Source: Mytilisepta virgata (Eukaryota > Mollusca > Bivalvia > Mytilida > Mytilidae). Taken from it: 64,000 bases of DNA. Below are positions 1-10,560 of the stretch, in pieces. The notes under the pieces were generated by a model. The model did not search any database. It saw only the letters and a program-made list of their open reading frames with translations, and was not told where the DNA came from. Position 1 is the first letter of the stretch; the number at the start of each line of letters is the position of its first letter. Both the position numbers and the translations under genes were made by a program. Where the stretch lies: assembly GCA_028015205.1 (NCBI GenBank), contig CM051517.1, positions 40,745,135 through 40,809,134 of the forward strand, given 5' to 3'.

Positions 1-1039
1 TTCTCTCCAAGTATCCGGCTACATGTATGTCCACATATAAAAAACTTCGAGGAAAACACAAATGAATAAAACAAATACACGTAATGTAATGATTTAGTAC
101 ACTTCAATACTGCACAATGATACTAGATGCTGCAGCAGTTTAGAACTGATACGCGATCCACTGTCAGATATAAAAGATTTGTCATTTAAATGCAAGCAAA
201 GAAGGGAATTGTATTTGCATTAATAGTAAATCATATTTTTGACATTCTTCACTCTATATTTGTAATGGCAATCATGATATAGTGATCAAATAAATGATAA
301 ATTAACCTAATCATGGGATGTTTTCTAGAATTCTGCTGAATTTGTCACTTACAGATTTTCCCTGAAGTGTCAGTTTGTGATGAAAATTCATTTTTATTGC
401 GTAAAAAATGTTTAAATCATCTCTACTATTTATGACAAATAAACTAAATAAAATAGAAATGTCTGAATGTGAAGATCTGAAAGTGCTAAAGGCTGATCTG
501 TCAGTTTACAATTCCTACATCCGAACAAACAACGATCTTTAAGGACCTTTATTCCTTGACCTTTACTTCCTGACTTTATTTAAGCATGTGATAGAATGCA
601 ATAGAAACAATCCGTATATATACATGTAGGAGGAGCGCATGAGACATGATAATCATATTTTTCTGATTTTTTTCTTATTCTTATTAAAGTATTGTTCTGG
701 TTTAGTTTTAAAATTTTCAGTAATTATAATGGAGAAATATCTAGTAAAGATAAAAGCTATATTTAGTTTTAATATTTTGTAACTTGTCTATGAATAGGTT
801 GTTGCTTATTGTTTAATGAGATGAGTCATTATGCAGAATTTCCAGAAGGAAAATTCTAGATGTTTGTGAACATGGTATATAAATGTAACACACACCTGTT
901 ATTGACAGATGGGAACCGGTGCTATTCCGTAATTGTGAAAGGACTTAATTACATGTGAGTTAGCTATAAATATTGTTGTGAGTAGTTGTAAATCTTTTTA
1001 TTGTTATTAAATATATTTTTATACAAAATCACTATTATT
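1..1039. other. AT-rich non-coding stretch, nothing recognised
   Basis: No open frame of note, no RNA gene and no repeat that I can match elsewhere in the window. It contains two copies of the octamer TACATGTA (near 23 and 625), which is over-represented window-wide. Confidence 0.5.
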
Positions 1040-1312
1040 TTTATATAATTTAATATTGGATGTAACGCGTCATTTGATTGGTCAATTTTTTTCGTCTATC
1101 ATATCATAGACTAAATTTTCTTTTCTACTATGACGTCATTAAAGGGAATCCCGAAGTTTTAGACGTCAAAACAACAGTTGGAATTAAGGATGCTCGCTGG
1201 TCATGTTTTGGTCTTTCTATCAGATTTCCGGAATCCTCGGGGTTTATCAATTTCTTAAACATGAAATTTTTTGCCCATGAACCCCCACTTTTTCTTCTAT
1301 ATTTCAATCATA

Positions 1313-2853
1313 TACTGAACCGCAAAAGAAACGTCGCACAAAATGACATGTTCACATACATTTATTTCAAAGTGACATTTATATATTTTAAATTAATTTT
1401 TACAAAATTTAATGAATGATTTACAATCTTTTGGTTACAGTGTTCACAAAAACGTCACAATTGTCGCAAAGTCACATGTTTTCAATGCTGTGCTCCCACG
1501 TCCGTTAATAACGTGTATGGCCTCCACCGGCACCAATTACTACGGCACATCTTCGGTACATGGAGTTGATGAGCCGATTAATTAACGCCATCGGAATACG
1601 TGCCCATACTCTCTGAAACGCTTGTGAAAGTTCAGCTGCAGTTGTCGGACTTGGCTGCTCATTATTCAACCGTCTTTGAACTTCGTCCCATAAATGTTCA
1701 ATAGGGTTTAAATCTGGACTCAAAGCCGGCCAATCCATAACATTAATGTTATTCTGCTGTAGGAAGTCTCTTGTGGCTCTTGCGGTATGCGCACGTGCAT
1801 TGTCCTGTTGGAAAGTCTTGTTTTGATGACGTGCGAAATGGGGCTGAACATGGGGTGTCAAGACTTGGTCGATGTAACGGGCAGCTGTTACGCCATTTCC
1901 TCTGCCTGGGCCAAGGTTCTGAAAGATGACTGGACCAAGTTTAACGTTAAGGCCGATTCCACCCCATACCATGATGCTAGGTCCTCCCCACGCGTCTGTT
2001 TCCAGAATGCAGCTGTCTTCGTAACGTTCCCCGCGTCTTCTCCACACTCTGGTTCTGACATCGGCTGTTGAAATGCAGTAACGGCTTTCGTCAGAGAAGA
2101 TGATGTTACGCCATTGTCGATTTCGCCAATTCTGTCGCTGAGTGGCCCACTGAAGACGAGCTTGACGGTGTCGAGGAGTAAGAATAGGTCCTCTTGCTGG
2201 ACGGCGACATCTCATGTTTCTAGCAGCTAATCGCCGACGAACCGTATCATCACTTATGGGTCGTCCATGTGTTCCAACAGTGTTTCTGGCAGTTTCGGCA
2301 GCTGGGGTGAACCGATTCATCAAATGGTGACGAACAATGCCTCTATTCTGTCTAGGGGTAGTGACTTGGGGTCTACCACTCCGTGGACGGTCATTTGTGC
2401 TGTTTGTTGCATTGTACCGTGTCCGTAGACGTTCAATTGTTCGAACAGCACAGTTGAAGTCGTTGGCAATAACTCTGGCAGATTGCCCAGCATCCAATCG
2501 ACCAATGGCCTGTTCTCTCTGTTGTGGAGTCAGACGTGGCATAGCTTCTGTGTCAACACTGATACTAACACTCTTTAATTTTCTCCGGCCTTTTATACCC
2601 ATAAAGGAGCATGAATTTCACGAACATTTAAGATTTAAGAAAAATTACCGCCAAGTGTGTCCCACGAGCGGTTTTAGGTACGGTCGCTCTACGATATCAA
2701 CTGAAAATTATTCAACCGAAAATTTAATTCACAGGTAATTTAATCTTACCTGGTGATGTAATCGTAATACTGATTATATAAAAATCATTAATTAATATTT
2801 ATTTTGAATTTTGCTAACATTTTGAAAAGCGACGTTTCTTTTGCGGTTCAGTA
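1313..2853 (-). mobile_element. Tc1-like DNA transposon, apparently intact
   Basis: This is a 1541-bp element with perfect 25-bp terminal inverted repeats (1313-1337 and 2829-2853) starting TACTGAACCGCAAAAG. It is flanked by TA duplications at 1311-1312 and 2854-2855. Sequence across the flanks, minus the element and one TA, exactly matches the local empty site in the paralogous MITE at about 45.26 kb (TTCAATCATATACC-type junction). It carries one long minus-strand transposase gene and no other gene. Intact ends plus an open reading frame suggest a young and possibly autonomous copy. Confidence 0.92.
1505..2602 (-). CDS. Tc1-like transposase (DD34E)
   Basis: This 365-residue protein would bind the element's terminal repeats, excise the transposon and insert it at TA dinucleotides in the nucleus. 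The N-terminal part (about residues 21-125) has paired helix-turn-helix character with a GRPR-like linker (RPRSGRP, residues 72-78). The catalytic core shows D171 in SDES, D267 in QQDNAR and E302 in NPIEHLW, with 34 residues between the second D and the E, i.e. the DD34E signature of Tc1 elements. The length is normal for the family (about 340-360). The first ATG is at 2602, but residue 21 (MPRLTPQQRE, codon at about 2542) matches the usual family start and is the better biological start. No stop or frameshift is visible. The GC content is clearly higher than in the surrounding DNA, consistent with recent arrival. Confidence 0.93.
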   Translation of the reverse strand: MGIKGRRKLKSVSISVDTEAMPRLTPQQREQAIGRLDAGQSARVIANDFNCAVRTIERLRTRYNATNSTNDRPRSGRPQVTTPRQNRGIVRHHLMNRFTPAAETARNTVGTHGRPISDDTVRRRLAARNMRCRRPARGPILTPRHRQARLQWATQRQNWRNRQWRNIIFSDESRYCISTADVRTRVWRRRGERYEDSCILETDAWGGPSIMVWGGIGLNVKLGPVIFQNLGPGRGNGVTAARYIDQVLTPHVQPHFARHQNKTFQQDNARAHTARATRDFLQQNNINVMDWPALSPDLNPIEHLWDEVQRRLNNEQPSPTTAAELSQAFQRVWARIPMALINRLINSMYRRCAVVIGAGGGHTRY

Positions 2854-3263
2854 TATATACCTTAAAATGGTATTTGACAAAATTTTATGAAATCCTTTTT
2901 ATTTTTTCATACATCTTTGACGACTGAAGTTGTCAATGCAAAGACAATGAAAAATCTAGAGAAAACCCATTTCCTGCAAATTTTCAAGGCCTTATAGCTC
3001 TAAAATGAGCACATGAACCTATATATTTTTCTTGCTTATTTGTTTACTATTCATATGTTCTCTCAAACTAAAACACCTATTTCAAATCCTATTTATTTCC
3101 TATTAGACCAGCGGTCATCCTTAAATGATAAGAATTGACAGTAATTTTGTGTGTTTTCGGTCTATTCGAAATAACCTCAATGCACATGGTGCACACTTTC
3201 AAATAACACGCTACTCGAGTTATTTAGTGTGCACCACGTGATTGAGGTTATTTCCTCATAGAC

Positions 3264-4900
3264 GGCAAAAATTTTACAGTCAATCCTTAAATAATTATTT
3301 CTATTCTCTCGTCACAATACATTCCTTGATCTCATTTCAATGTACTCTGTTTGCAGATTTCAACACAACAATTCTTGTCTGATCAGCAGTAATCAATGCT
3401 AAAAAGTCGAATAATCCTAAATGTTTTGAACAGGGAAAAAATAAATCAACCAAAAGTACAAAGAAAAAGACAGACAGAAAGAAAAAACCCCTTAAAGACA
3501 AAGCATTGCCATTCTACGTACAAAGTTTGTTGCACAATTTTTATAGCTGAAATTTCTACAAAATTGGAAAAAATCAATGTATCAAGTACAAGAATGGACC
3601 AGCCTTAACAATAAAACAGGAATGTGTTATTATGTGGCTATCAACAATCAAAGAAGTCATTGTTAAACATATAAGTGCCATTAAAAAATAGAGATCATAG
3701 TATAAAAAGAATTCTGAGTAAAAGGTTGTTAATACAGTACACAATCAATCATAGTAACATTAATTGTCACCAACTCAAGATGAAATAGGAGAAGAAACAT
3801 TGTAGGGTTGTCCATAACATCACTATAAAAGAAAAGTACATGTAAATAGCAAGTTATTTTCCCCGTGACACCAGTTATTTTCCACGGCGAGGGGAACAAC
3901 AAAACTAAACAACTTGCTACTGTCTTTCATAGATATGTTATTATGCCAAAGACAAAAATCAAAAATCGAACATTAAAAAGTTATGGCTTTCAGCAGCATA
4001 GCAGCACAGAATTAACAAGAATACAGATCGCAATCTTCGGGACTCGAGGATGATATCTCCTGCTAAATAATTATTCGGGATTTTCTCAGCCTGGTGCTAT
4101 TATACCATAAAACATGAACAAAATACCACGGTATATAGTTTTAGTAGTATTTTCTCTAGGGGATTTATTGAAAAATAGATATTTTATTATTCTTTTAAAA
4201 TGAGGTACAGCAATGTAAGACTACAATATCATCATTATTATTGATTCCAAAACCGCTAAAACGACGTCATAGTATATCTTGCGTTGTAATGTCGTCTTCG
4301 GGTCTAAATACCTATGTTGCGGTGTTTCAAAATGTAGTAGAAACTGTCCCGTTTAATCATGAGTAATATTTGGCATAAAGGGCCTACCCGTGGTAAAATC
4401 AGGATATTTAAAGTCATCATGATTTATTTCTCAACTCTCACACAGCAAGAACAGCATCAGATATATAGAAACACATACTATTTGAAGTGTCGAAAGCATT
4501 AAATTGAATGACTCCTAAAATTTCTCTGATATTTGACGAAGGTGAGTTGAGGAAAAATATTCATTTAAAGTAAACTCATTTAGTTCAATGGTGGTGATGT
4601 ATGAGTTTTTAATTTTCATCAGTGTTTCTCATTTCTCAAAATGGACTTTTGTGATAACAGAACCAATAAATAAATTAGAGTCAACATCATAATGATTAAA
4701 TTGATTAAAAATCAAAGGACATAATTGATAAAAATACAAAATGCAATATGAAATTTACATAGTATTTTGTATGTTTCAGTTTTCATAAATTAATTATTTA
4801 TCCGTCAGTTTATATTCTTTGCAGCAATTTTATTTTAATTTGGTTAAACAAATTTGTTACGATACAAGTTTGTTTTGTCAGCTGAATGAAATCTCTTAAT
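3264..4900. other. AT-rich non-coding stretch, nothing recognised
   Basis: Only short, low-complexity open frames are present. I recognise no domain, RNA gene or repeat matching the rest of the window, apart from one TACATGTA octamer near 3838. Confidence 0.45.
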
Positions 4901-4904
4901 TAAG

Positions 4905-5014
4905 ATTGAATTCGAACACACCCCGCCACCTCAGCAACCTCAGCGTTGACAGGCTAGTGATCTTTAGTAGTCATGACGAACTACCTAGACCACTCGGCCA
5001 CCGAGGCCCCAAAC
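4905..5014 (-). repeat. tRNA-derived SINE head (type II tRNA-like)
   Basis: Read on the minus strand, the segment starts GGGGCCTCGGTGGCCGAGTG and contains a good Pol III A box (TGGCCGAGTGGTCTAGG). About 75 bases later comes a B box, TGTTCGAATTC (4908-4918). The A-to-B spacing and long variable arm resemble a Ser/Leu-type tRNA. No acceptor stem closes it and no SINE body is obvious after the B box, so it looks like a truncated SINE head and not a functional tRNA gene. Confidence 0.6.
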
Positions 5015-6500
5015 AGACAGTGAGAAAAAAAGATTTGAAGATATACTTAAAAGCGATCACTATTATAAATGACAAATCGACGTCGAAAACATACAATAAC
5101 ATTCATTTCCAATTTCATTTGTAAATGCGAAGAAGCTGAACAGCAATTATAGAACATTTCGGTGACGTGATAGACTTTCCCTTTTGAAAGATTACTACAT
5201 TTAGTCATTTCTGCTGTTTTATGTTCCTTTTGATCTGTATATTTAACAATCTCCGACTTATCAAACTGGTCACTTTAAGGTAATTGGATAGCGATTTATA
5301 ATGGAAATAAGCTATAAAGAAAGAATCTAGTTGTCGTTATTCAGACATAGAAGATCCGATAATAACAGTGATCACCTACAAGATTCATTTAAATGATGTG
5401 AAAACAAACACGTTTAAATTCATATTTGTATCTGACTCTCAGTGTCGTGTTATTCCTTGTAAAAGGGTAGCTCATTCCTTGTATGTATTTTGGGTTCCAC
5501 CATCTGGTCATCATTTGGGTCTGTTCTGGTATATTGTTTTTGGAATTCCATACCGTTGGTCTCTATCACTTTGAGAAATAACTGAAATGTGAACATACTG
5601 TATTGTATTGGTTTTTATAGTATGGTTTATACGCCATAGTGTCGGGATAGATTAAGGGAGGGGGGGGGGGGGGGTGGATACCCATTAAATCTGTTTAATC
5701 CTACAGCTGTGCAATGTCTTTACCAAGTCACACTATCAAAACTCCTTGTTGTGTTTATGTTTGTGTTTGTGCTCTTTTAAGTTATGGAATATCTACGTCT
5801 CTTCATGCAAATGTTGTGTATCACGTAACATTTATTGCTAAAGATTGATGAAATATTGACGAATTGATGCGTATCATTGATTTTCATACAATTTCTATAT
5901 CTTTTCAAAATTTATATGATGTGTGACGATTTTGGGAAAGAGATATTTAATTTAAAATTTGTTATTGAGACTCAGAGTGGAGGATCTGCAATCCAGACAT
6001 CGATGTTGATTTCTGTTATAAAATATTACTTGATCGGTTTTTGGTATCCTTTAGTATTCAAACAAAGACCTACTTAAAAACAATTGACAAAAGTAGAGGG
6101 GAAAGATAAGGTCAGACAAACTGATAATATTATACCCGCTATTTTGTAAAAAAGAAATTCATATTGAAATAAAATCCATTCAGGCGGCGCTTTTCACTAG
6201 AGTTTCATATTCCTCAAGGAATTAGTATCACTCGGTAGAATTACTTTTGTTTTTCTACCTGTTTCTCATCATCAAAAGTAAGTACCTATGATTGTCGCAC
6301 ACGCACTATCCTTTCATTTTTATATAATTCAAATTCTCCTTATTTAATAAATGAGAATTTTGATAAACAGTTTGCAGTAAAAATCTGATTTGTCAGCAGT
6401 TACAAATACTGTTTCATTTTCTGTTTCTGTTTCGGCATAATCTTGTTTGATTATATTAGGTTAAATATTCTCTAAAGTATACTAGAAAACTTCACTGTCA
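5015..6500. other. Non-coding stretch with a G15 tract
   Basis: No gene is recognised. A homopolymer G run lies at 5660-5674, preceded by GGGA. Such G tracts recur at 12753-12771 and 53745-53765. Confidence 0.45.
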
Positions 6501-6502
6501 AA

Positions 6503-7855
6503 AGTCGATAGTGATCCCGGCATTCCCTATAAGAAGTTGGGCCACTTACCTAGAGGCAAAAATATAAAACCTTATTCCCATCCAAAAATAGAATGCAATC
6601 ATTCTATAAAGAGATTAAATCAATAAACCTAATGAAAAATGAAAAAAACATTAGTTCACAAGCTTAAACTTACAATTTTTGAAATTTGACCTGAGTGGGT
6701 CCCCGGTTTAAAAATCTATATGCTAAATGCTTATTTTGCAACTACATATAGTGTAGGACAATACTATATATAAGCAAAATGAATAAATTGCAAAATTAAA
6801 GAGAAGTTTAGGTCACAAGTTTAAATTGAAAATTTCAAATTTCGACCACTGTGGGCCCCAATTTTAGAAAATTAAAATTCTAAAACCTTATTTCGAATAT
6901 GCATATGGTGCATGACGATACTGTATAGATATAAAATGCATAAAGATCGACCCTGTGTGCCTCTTGTTTAGAAAATCAAAATTCTAAAACCTTATTGCGC
7001 ATCTACAAGTAATATACAACCATTCTATATAGATTGTTTAACGCCGTTTTCAGCACATTTGGATATTTCGTGGCGGCCAGTTTTAATTGGTGGAGGAAGC
7101 CGGAGTAAGGTAGGAAAATTGGTCATTGTATATAGAAATTAAATTCATAAACCCAAAAGTGAAGGAGGAGTTTATGTCACAAGAAAGTGTGACGGACGGA
7201 CGGTACAACGGACGTACAAAATCCCTATATCCCCGAACTTTCTTCGAAAGTGCGGGAATAATAATGGGGTATCCTTCGGCTTTCCATATTTTGGGCCTCA
7301 AGCACCACCGAAGAGGCATGGTTTGTTCAAATGTGGATAATATTAAAAAATCCACACGATATTCAGTGCATCAACACGAAAAGAGAGAATGTATGTCAAA
7401 GAGACAACATTTCATTAACACATGTGTTGAATAACCTATTAAATATTAAATTTATTACTATGTTAAATTTTCAGTTGTCAGTCTTTTAGAAATTTTCTGA
7501 AAAATATCATTCACCTGTGAAAAATTCGAGACACATAGAGAAGCATAAAGGTGGAAGCTAGGAACTGTCCTAAGTTATCACCGCACTTTTCCCAGATTTG
7601 ACCTTGACTTCTCTTTCATTTTGCAATTTACACATTTTGCTTATATATAGTATTGTCCTACACTATATGTAGTTGCACATTAAGGATTAGAATATCGTTT
7701 TTCTGGGGGCTCACTCAGGTTAAATTTAAAAAATTGTCAGTTTAAGCATGTGAACGAAGGTTTTTTTTCATTATTTTTGGATGGGAATAAGGTTTTATAT
7801 TTTTTACTATAAGTAAGTAGTCCAACTACTAACATGGTTGTTGGGATCACTGTCG
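6503..7855. repeat. Repeat element with long inverted arms
   Basis: Left arm 6503-6815 and right arm about 7590-7855 are reverse complements with moderate divergence. Both share 'ATAAAACCTTATTCCCATCC', 'CTACATATAGTGTAGGACAA' and the outer TAGTGATCCC / GGGATCACT. The left arm carries about 45 bp absent from the right. Between them (6816-7590), degenerate units repeat 'AAATTCTAAAACCTTATT'-type segments, followed by a GGACGGACGG motif near 7195. No credible protein is encoded. I recognise the GTGACGGACGGACGG motif as belonging to a repeat common in bivalve genomes; the exact class is uncertain. Confidence 0.6.
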
Positions 7856-7859
7856 GTTC

Positions 7860-10560
7860 CGATAGTACAGATTTCTTGTTTAATTAGCTTTGGGCTTGTC
7901 ATCAATGAACGTGAAAAGGAGTTGTTTTCTTACTTTTTTGTATTATTGTTTCATTACATAGTTGCTCGTGTATTTTTAATACATATCTGATTTCAATTAC
8001 GTAGAATTAAGTTAGTTAGATTAACTAAAGATTACTTAATTCTACAAAATCAAAAATTCTACGAATTGATTCTTTAAAAAAAACCGCAAGATGTCCATGT
8101 CATGATGTCATATCGATCTGTTGAACAATCATGTAACTCGATCTCTGCCAAGGGAAGTTCACTATATTTTTCATTCCTAGTTTTACCGAATAGTTAGAAT
8201 GTCGAGCCCGCAATGATTGTGTAAAACTTTGGATTAAGGGAATATAACATGCCAATTATTTTATATGCATGTATCCGGTGTAGATTATATTGATTTAATC
8301 CGCTTTAGTTTCTTGTAATTAAATTATTTCATGTTCCTAATTGCTCAATGGAAAAACAAATATCAATAAATATTGGGTGACATAGATTTACCTGATTAAT
8401 TACTATTACGTCATTATTGGTTTATCATACCAATTCATCTGCAAACAAAATAATACATAATTTATATTCAGATTGTATCCTTGATGAATTTGTATTTATT
8501 CAATCAATTACAAAAGACGGACCAAACCTAGATCAAAATGTCCCTATAATCTGCTATGCATAAATAACATTTTTTTTTCGTTTACAGAAAAGACAAAATA
8601 CTATTACTATAAAATCGGTGACATATATATTGATTGGAGACAGATAGCATTATTCCGGAACTTTAAGCACCATTGGAGATTTAACCGTAATCACCACCTG
8701 TTACATCAAATAAATGGTAAGTCGTTTTACATTTGTTTTACTATTAATTTTGTTTGATTAATTCTAATTAGACTTTTTGTTCTGGAATCCAAGAAATAAC
8801 TTAAATTTCTAGATGGTGATACAGGAAACTCTAGTTTGTATGTCTACACATCACACATCAATATGGCATCATTTCTTTCCTTTTTTCATATTTATATACA
8901 AATCTTATCGATTCGCCCTGGAAAAAAAAAATATGAATAAATAAAATAAATGAAAACAGAATTAAATAAATAAATAAAATATTCTAAATGACCGAAAATA
9001 CAAAAATAACCAAGTATATTGCACTGCAGTGGAAAGGGTCAAGAAAGAAATGGAGAATATATCTTCCAAATATATGCTCAGTTTTTCCATACAACTTAAT
9101 GAATTTTTACAAATACACATTTCGGTATTTTTGGTTATGAGTACTTCTTGTTTTAAAAAAAAATTGGTTTTTGGTCTTCCAAATGTTTCGGTTTTAATGC
9201 TGCTGATGAGAGGTAACTCATTGAAATGCGTGGTATACAGCATAGTATAAATTTACTATATATATCTAATATGAGTATCTTCGGATTGTTGTTGTTTTGT
9301 AACAAATTTTATTCATTTCTTTAGAATAGAAAATATGGTTTAATGATTTATACATTGCAAAAATATATTTTTGGAATAGATGGAATTTTTAATTTGTCGT
9401 AGAAATTTTTTAAATCTTTATGTATTTTACACTAGTCGTAGAAAAAGAGAAAAAAAACGGTGTTTTTTGTTGTTGCGTAACTGACTTATGTAATAGCTTA
9501 TCAAAACACAAAAACAAGTGAAAAACATATCATTCCGTTTTAATATAATGATATTCATCCTTGTGTAATAAAGACATTTTGCATCAGTGAACAATTACAA
9601 ATATTGTTACTGTTTCTGATCTTATTGTGGCTTAACCTTGTTGGATCATTTGGAATTTGAAATATTGATGTTTTCATTTGTGTATACATGTATGTGTATA
9701 AGGACAGCTCCTTGCAAGAACGTCACAACAATGTGTCTATAAACATGTATTTATAGAAAAGAAAAATTGTCTCTCTTGTTATAAAATTTTATAATTGGGC
9801 TTCCCTGTTCAGTGGTTCTGTCGAGATCTAGAAACTATATGAACAAGACGCTTGTAAGCATGCTATCTTTAGAATAAATTTCATATGCAAATTTTGAAAA
9901 CTATATTCTCTAAGTCTAAAGCCAAAACATGCCCCACATATCTAACGTGTTAATGATCTATTAAGTCATGTAGCGTTTTTCTAAATGCCAATCAATTATA
10001 CATGTAGCTATTGGAATACCAATTATTACTAGACCGTATTTCCAGACAAATATAAATATTATTAAGTAGAAAGTTAACTATATTTATCATATCCAAATAC
10101 GGTATACATGTAGTGTGTATATTGTAATCACTGAAGAAAACTTAAAACTATTGCCGGAAACGAATGAAATTTTTGTTTAATATGTATACATGCGATAATC
10201 TGGTTTAAAGATTCGGAAAAAACAAACGTATCTGTAGAGGTGTGTGGAATCTGAACAGAATGTAGTTTAAAACAAAACATCTAATTTTAGGTACATGTAC
10301 TCATAAAGTATACTGATTCTAAACTTTTAAACGTTTTGGCTCCTCAAGCATTGCATTTTTGTCTTCATTTTTGGTACTTTTATTCATTAATTTCGTTTTA
10401 AAGGGTCTGTCAGGTTAGATGATCTGTAGAGTTAAAACCTTATTACTACTACAGACCTTCCACAGTACACAGTATTTTAGAAAAATTGGAGTTTTGTTAA
10501 AAGAAGGGTTTTAACTCCCTCAGACAAAAGTTAGATCTCCTTGATTTTTTCTAATCTGTT
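7860..10560. other. AT-rich non-coding stretch
   Basis: No gene is recognised. A 12-bp-arm hairpin lies at 8001-8045 (GTAGAATTAAGT and its complement). ATG followed by GTAAGT near 8713 resembles a splice donor but has no supporting exon. Confidence 0.45.

Larger units (their letters stand above)
1188..3120 (+). mobile_element. TTAA-flanked MITE (about 390 bp) interrupted by a Tc1-like element
   Basis: The element begins GGATGCTCGCTGGTC and ends GACCAGCGGTCATCC, which are imperfect 15-bp inverted termini. It is flanked by TTAA on both sides (1184-1187 and 3121-3124). Removing the Tc1-like insertion and its TA duplication leaves 390 bp, matching the uninterrupted 391-bp copy at 45136-45526, which has the same termini and TTAA flanks. 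TTAA target duplication is typical of the piggyBac superfamily, so a piggyBac-mobilised MITE is the leading guess. The termini are not the classic piggyBac CCC/GGG, so this is inference. There is no coding capacity. Confidence 0.75.
1040..3263 (+). repeat. Hairpin-bearing outer repeat, split by nested insertions
   Basis: Two parts, about 1040-1187 and 3121-3263, are together homologous in inverted orientation to 19108-19375. The first part holds a short palindrome (TCTATCATATCATAGA) and TGACGTCA-like sites. The second part ends in a long imperfect hairpin (3160-3263) whose arms carry 'AATAACCTCAATGCACATGG' and its near complement. The 19.1-kb copy joins the two parts almost directly, so everything between 1188 and 3120 here is inserted DNA. 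It has no coding capacity and looks like a foldback or MITE-type non-autonomous element. The superfamily is unknown because the outer ends are not sharply defined. Confidence 0.7.

Noticed and set aside
1787..2738. Plus-strand open frames at 1787-2071 and 2337-2738
   Set aside because: They are antisense shadows of the higher-GC transposase gene and its 5' flank, with no domain of their own.
8640..8715. First exon ending ATG|GTAAGT
   Set aside because: A single donor-like hexamer with no coding frame, CpG enrichment or acceptor partner.
9200..9232. Second hammerhead candidate (CTGATGA … GAGGTAACTC … GAAA)
   Set aside because: Three unpaired bases separate the stem from GAAA, and no cleavage triplet with helix I pairing is present.
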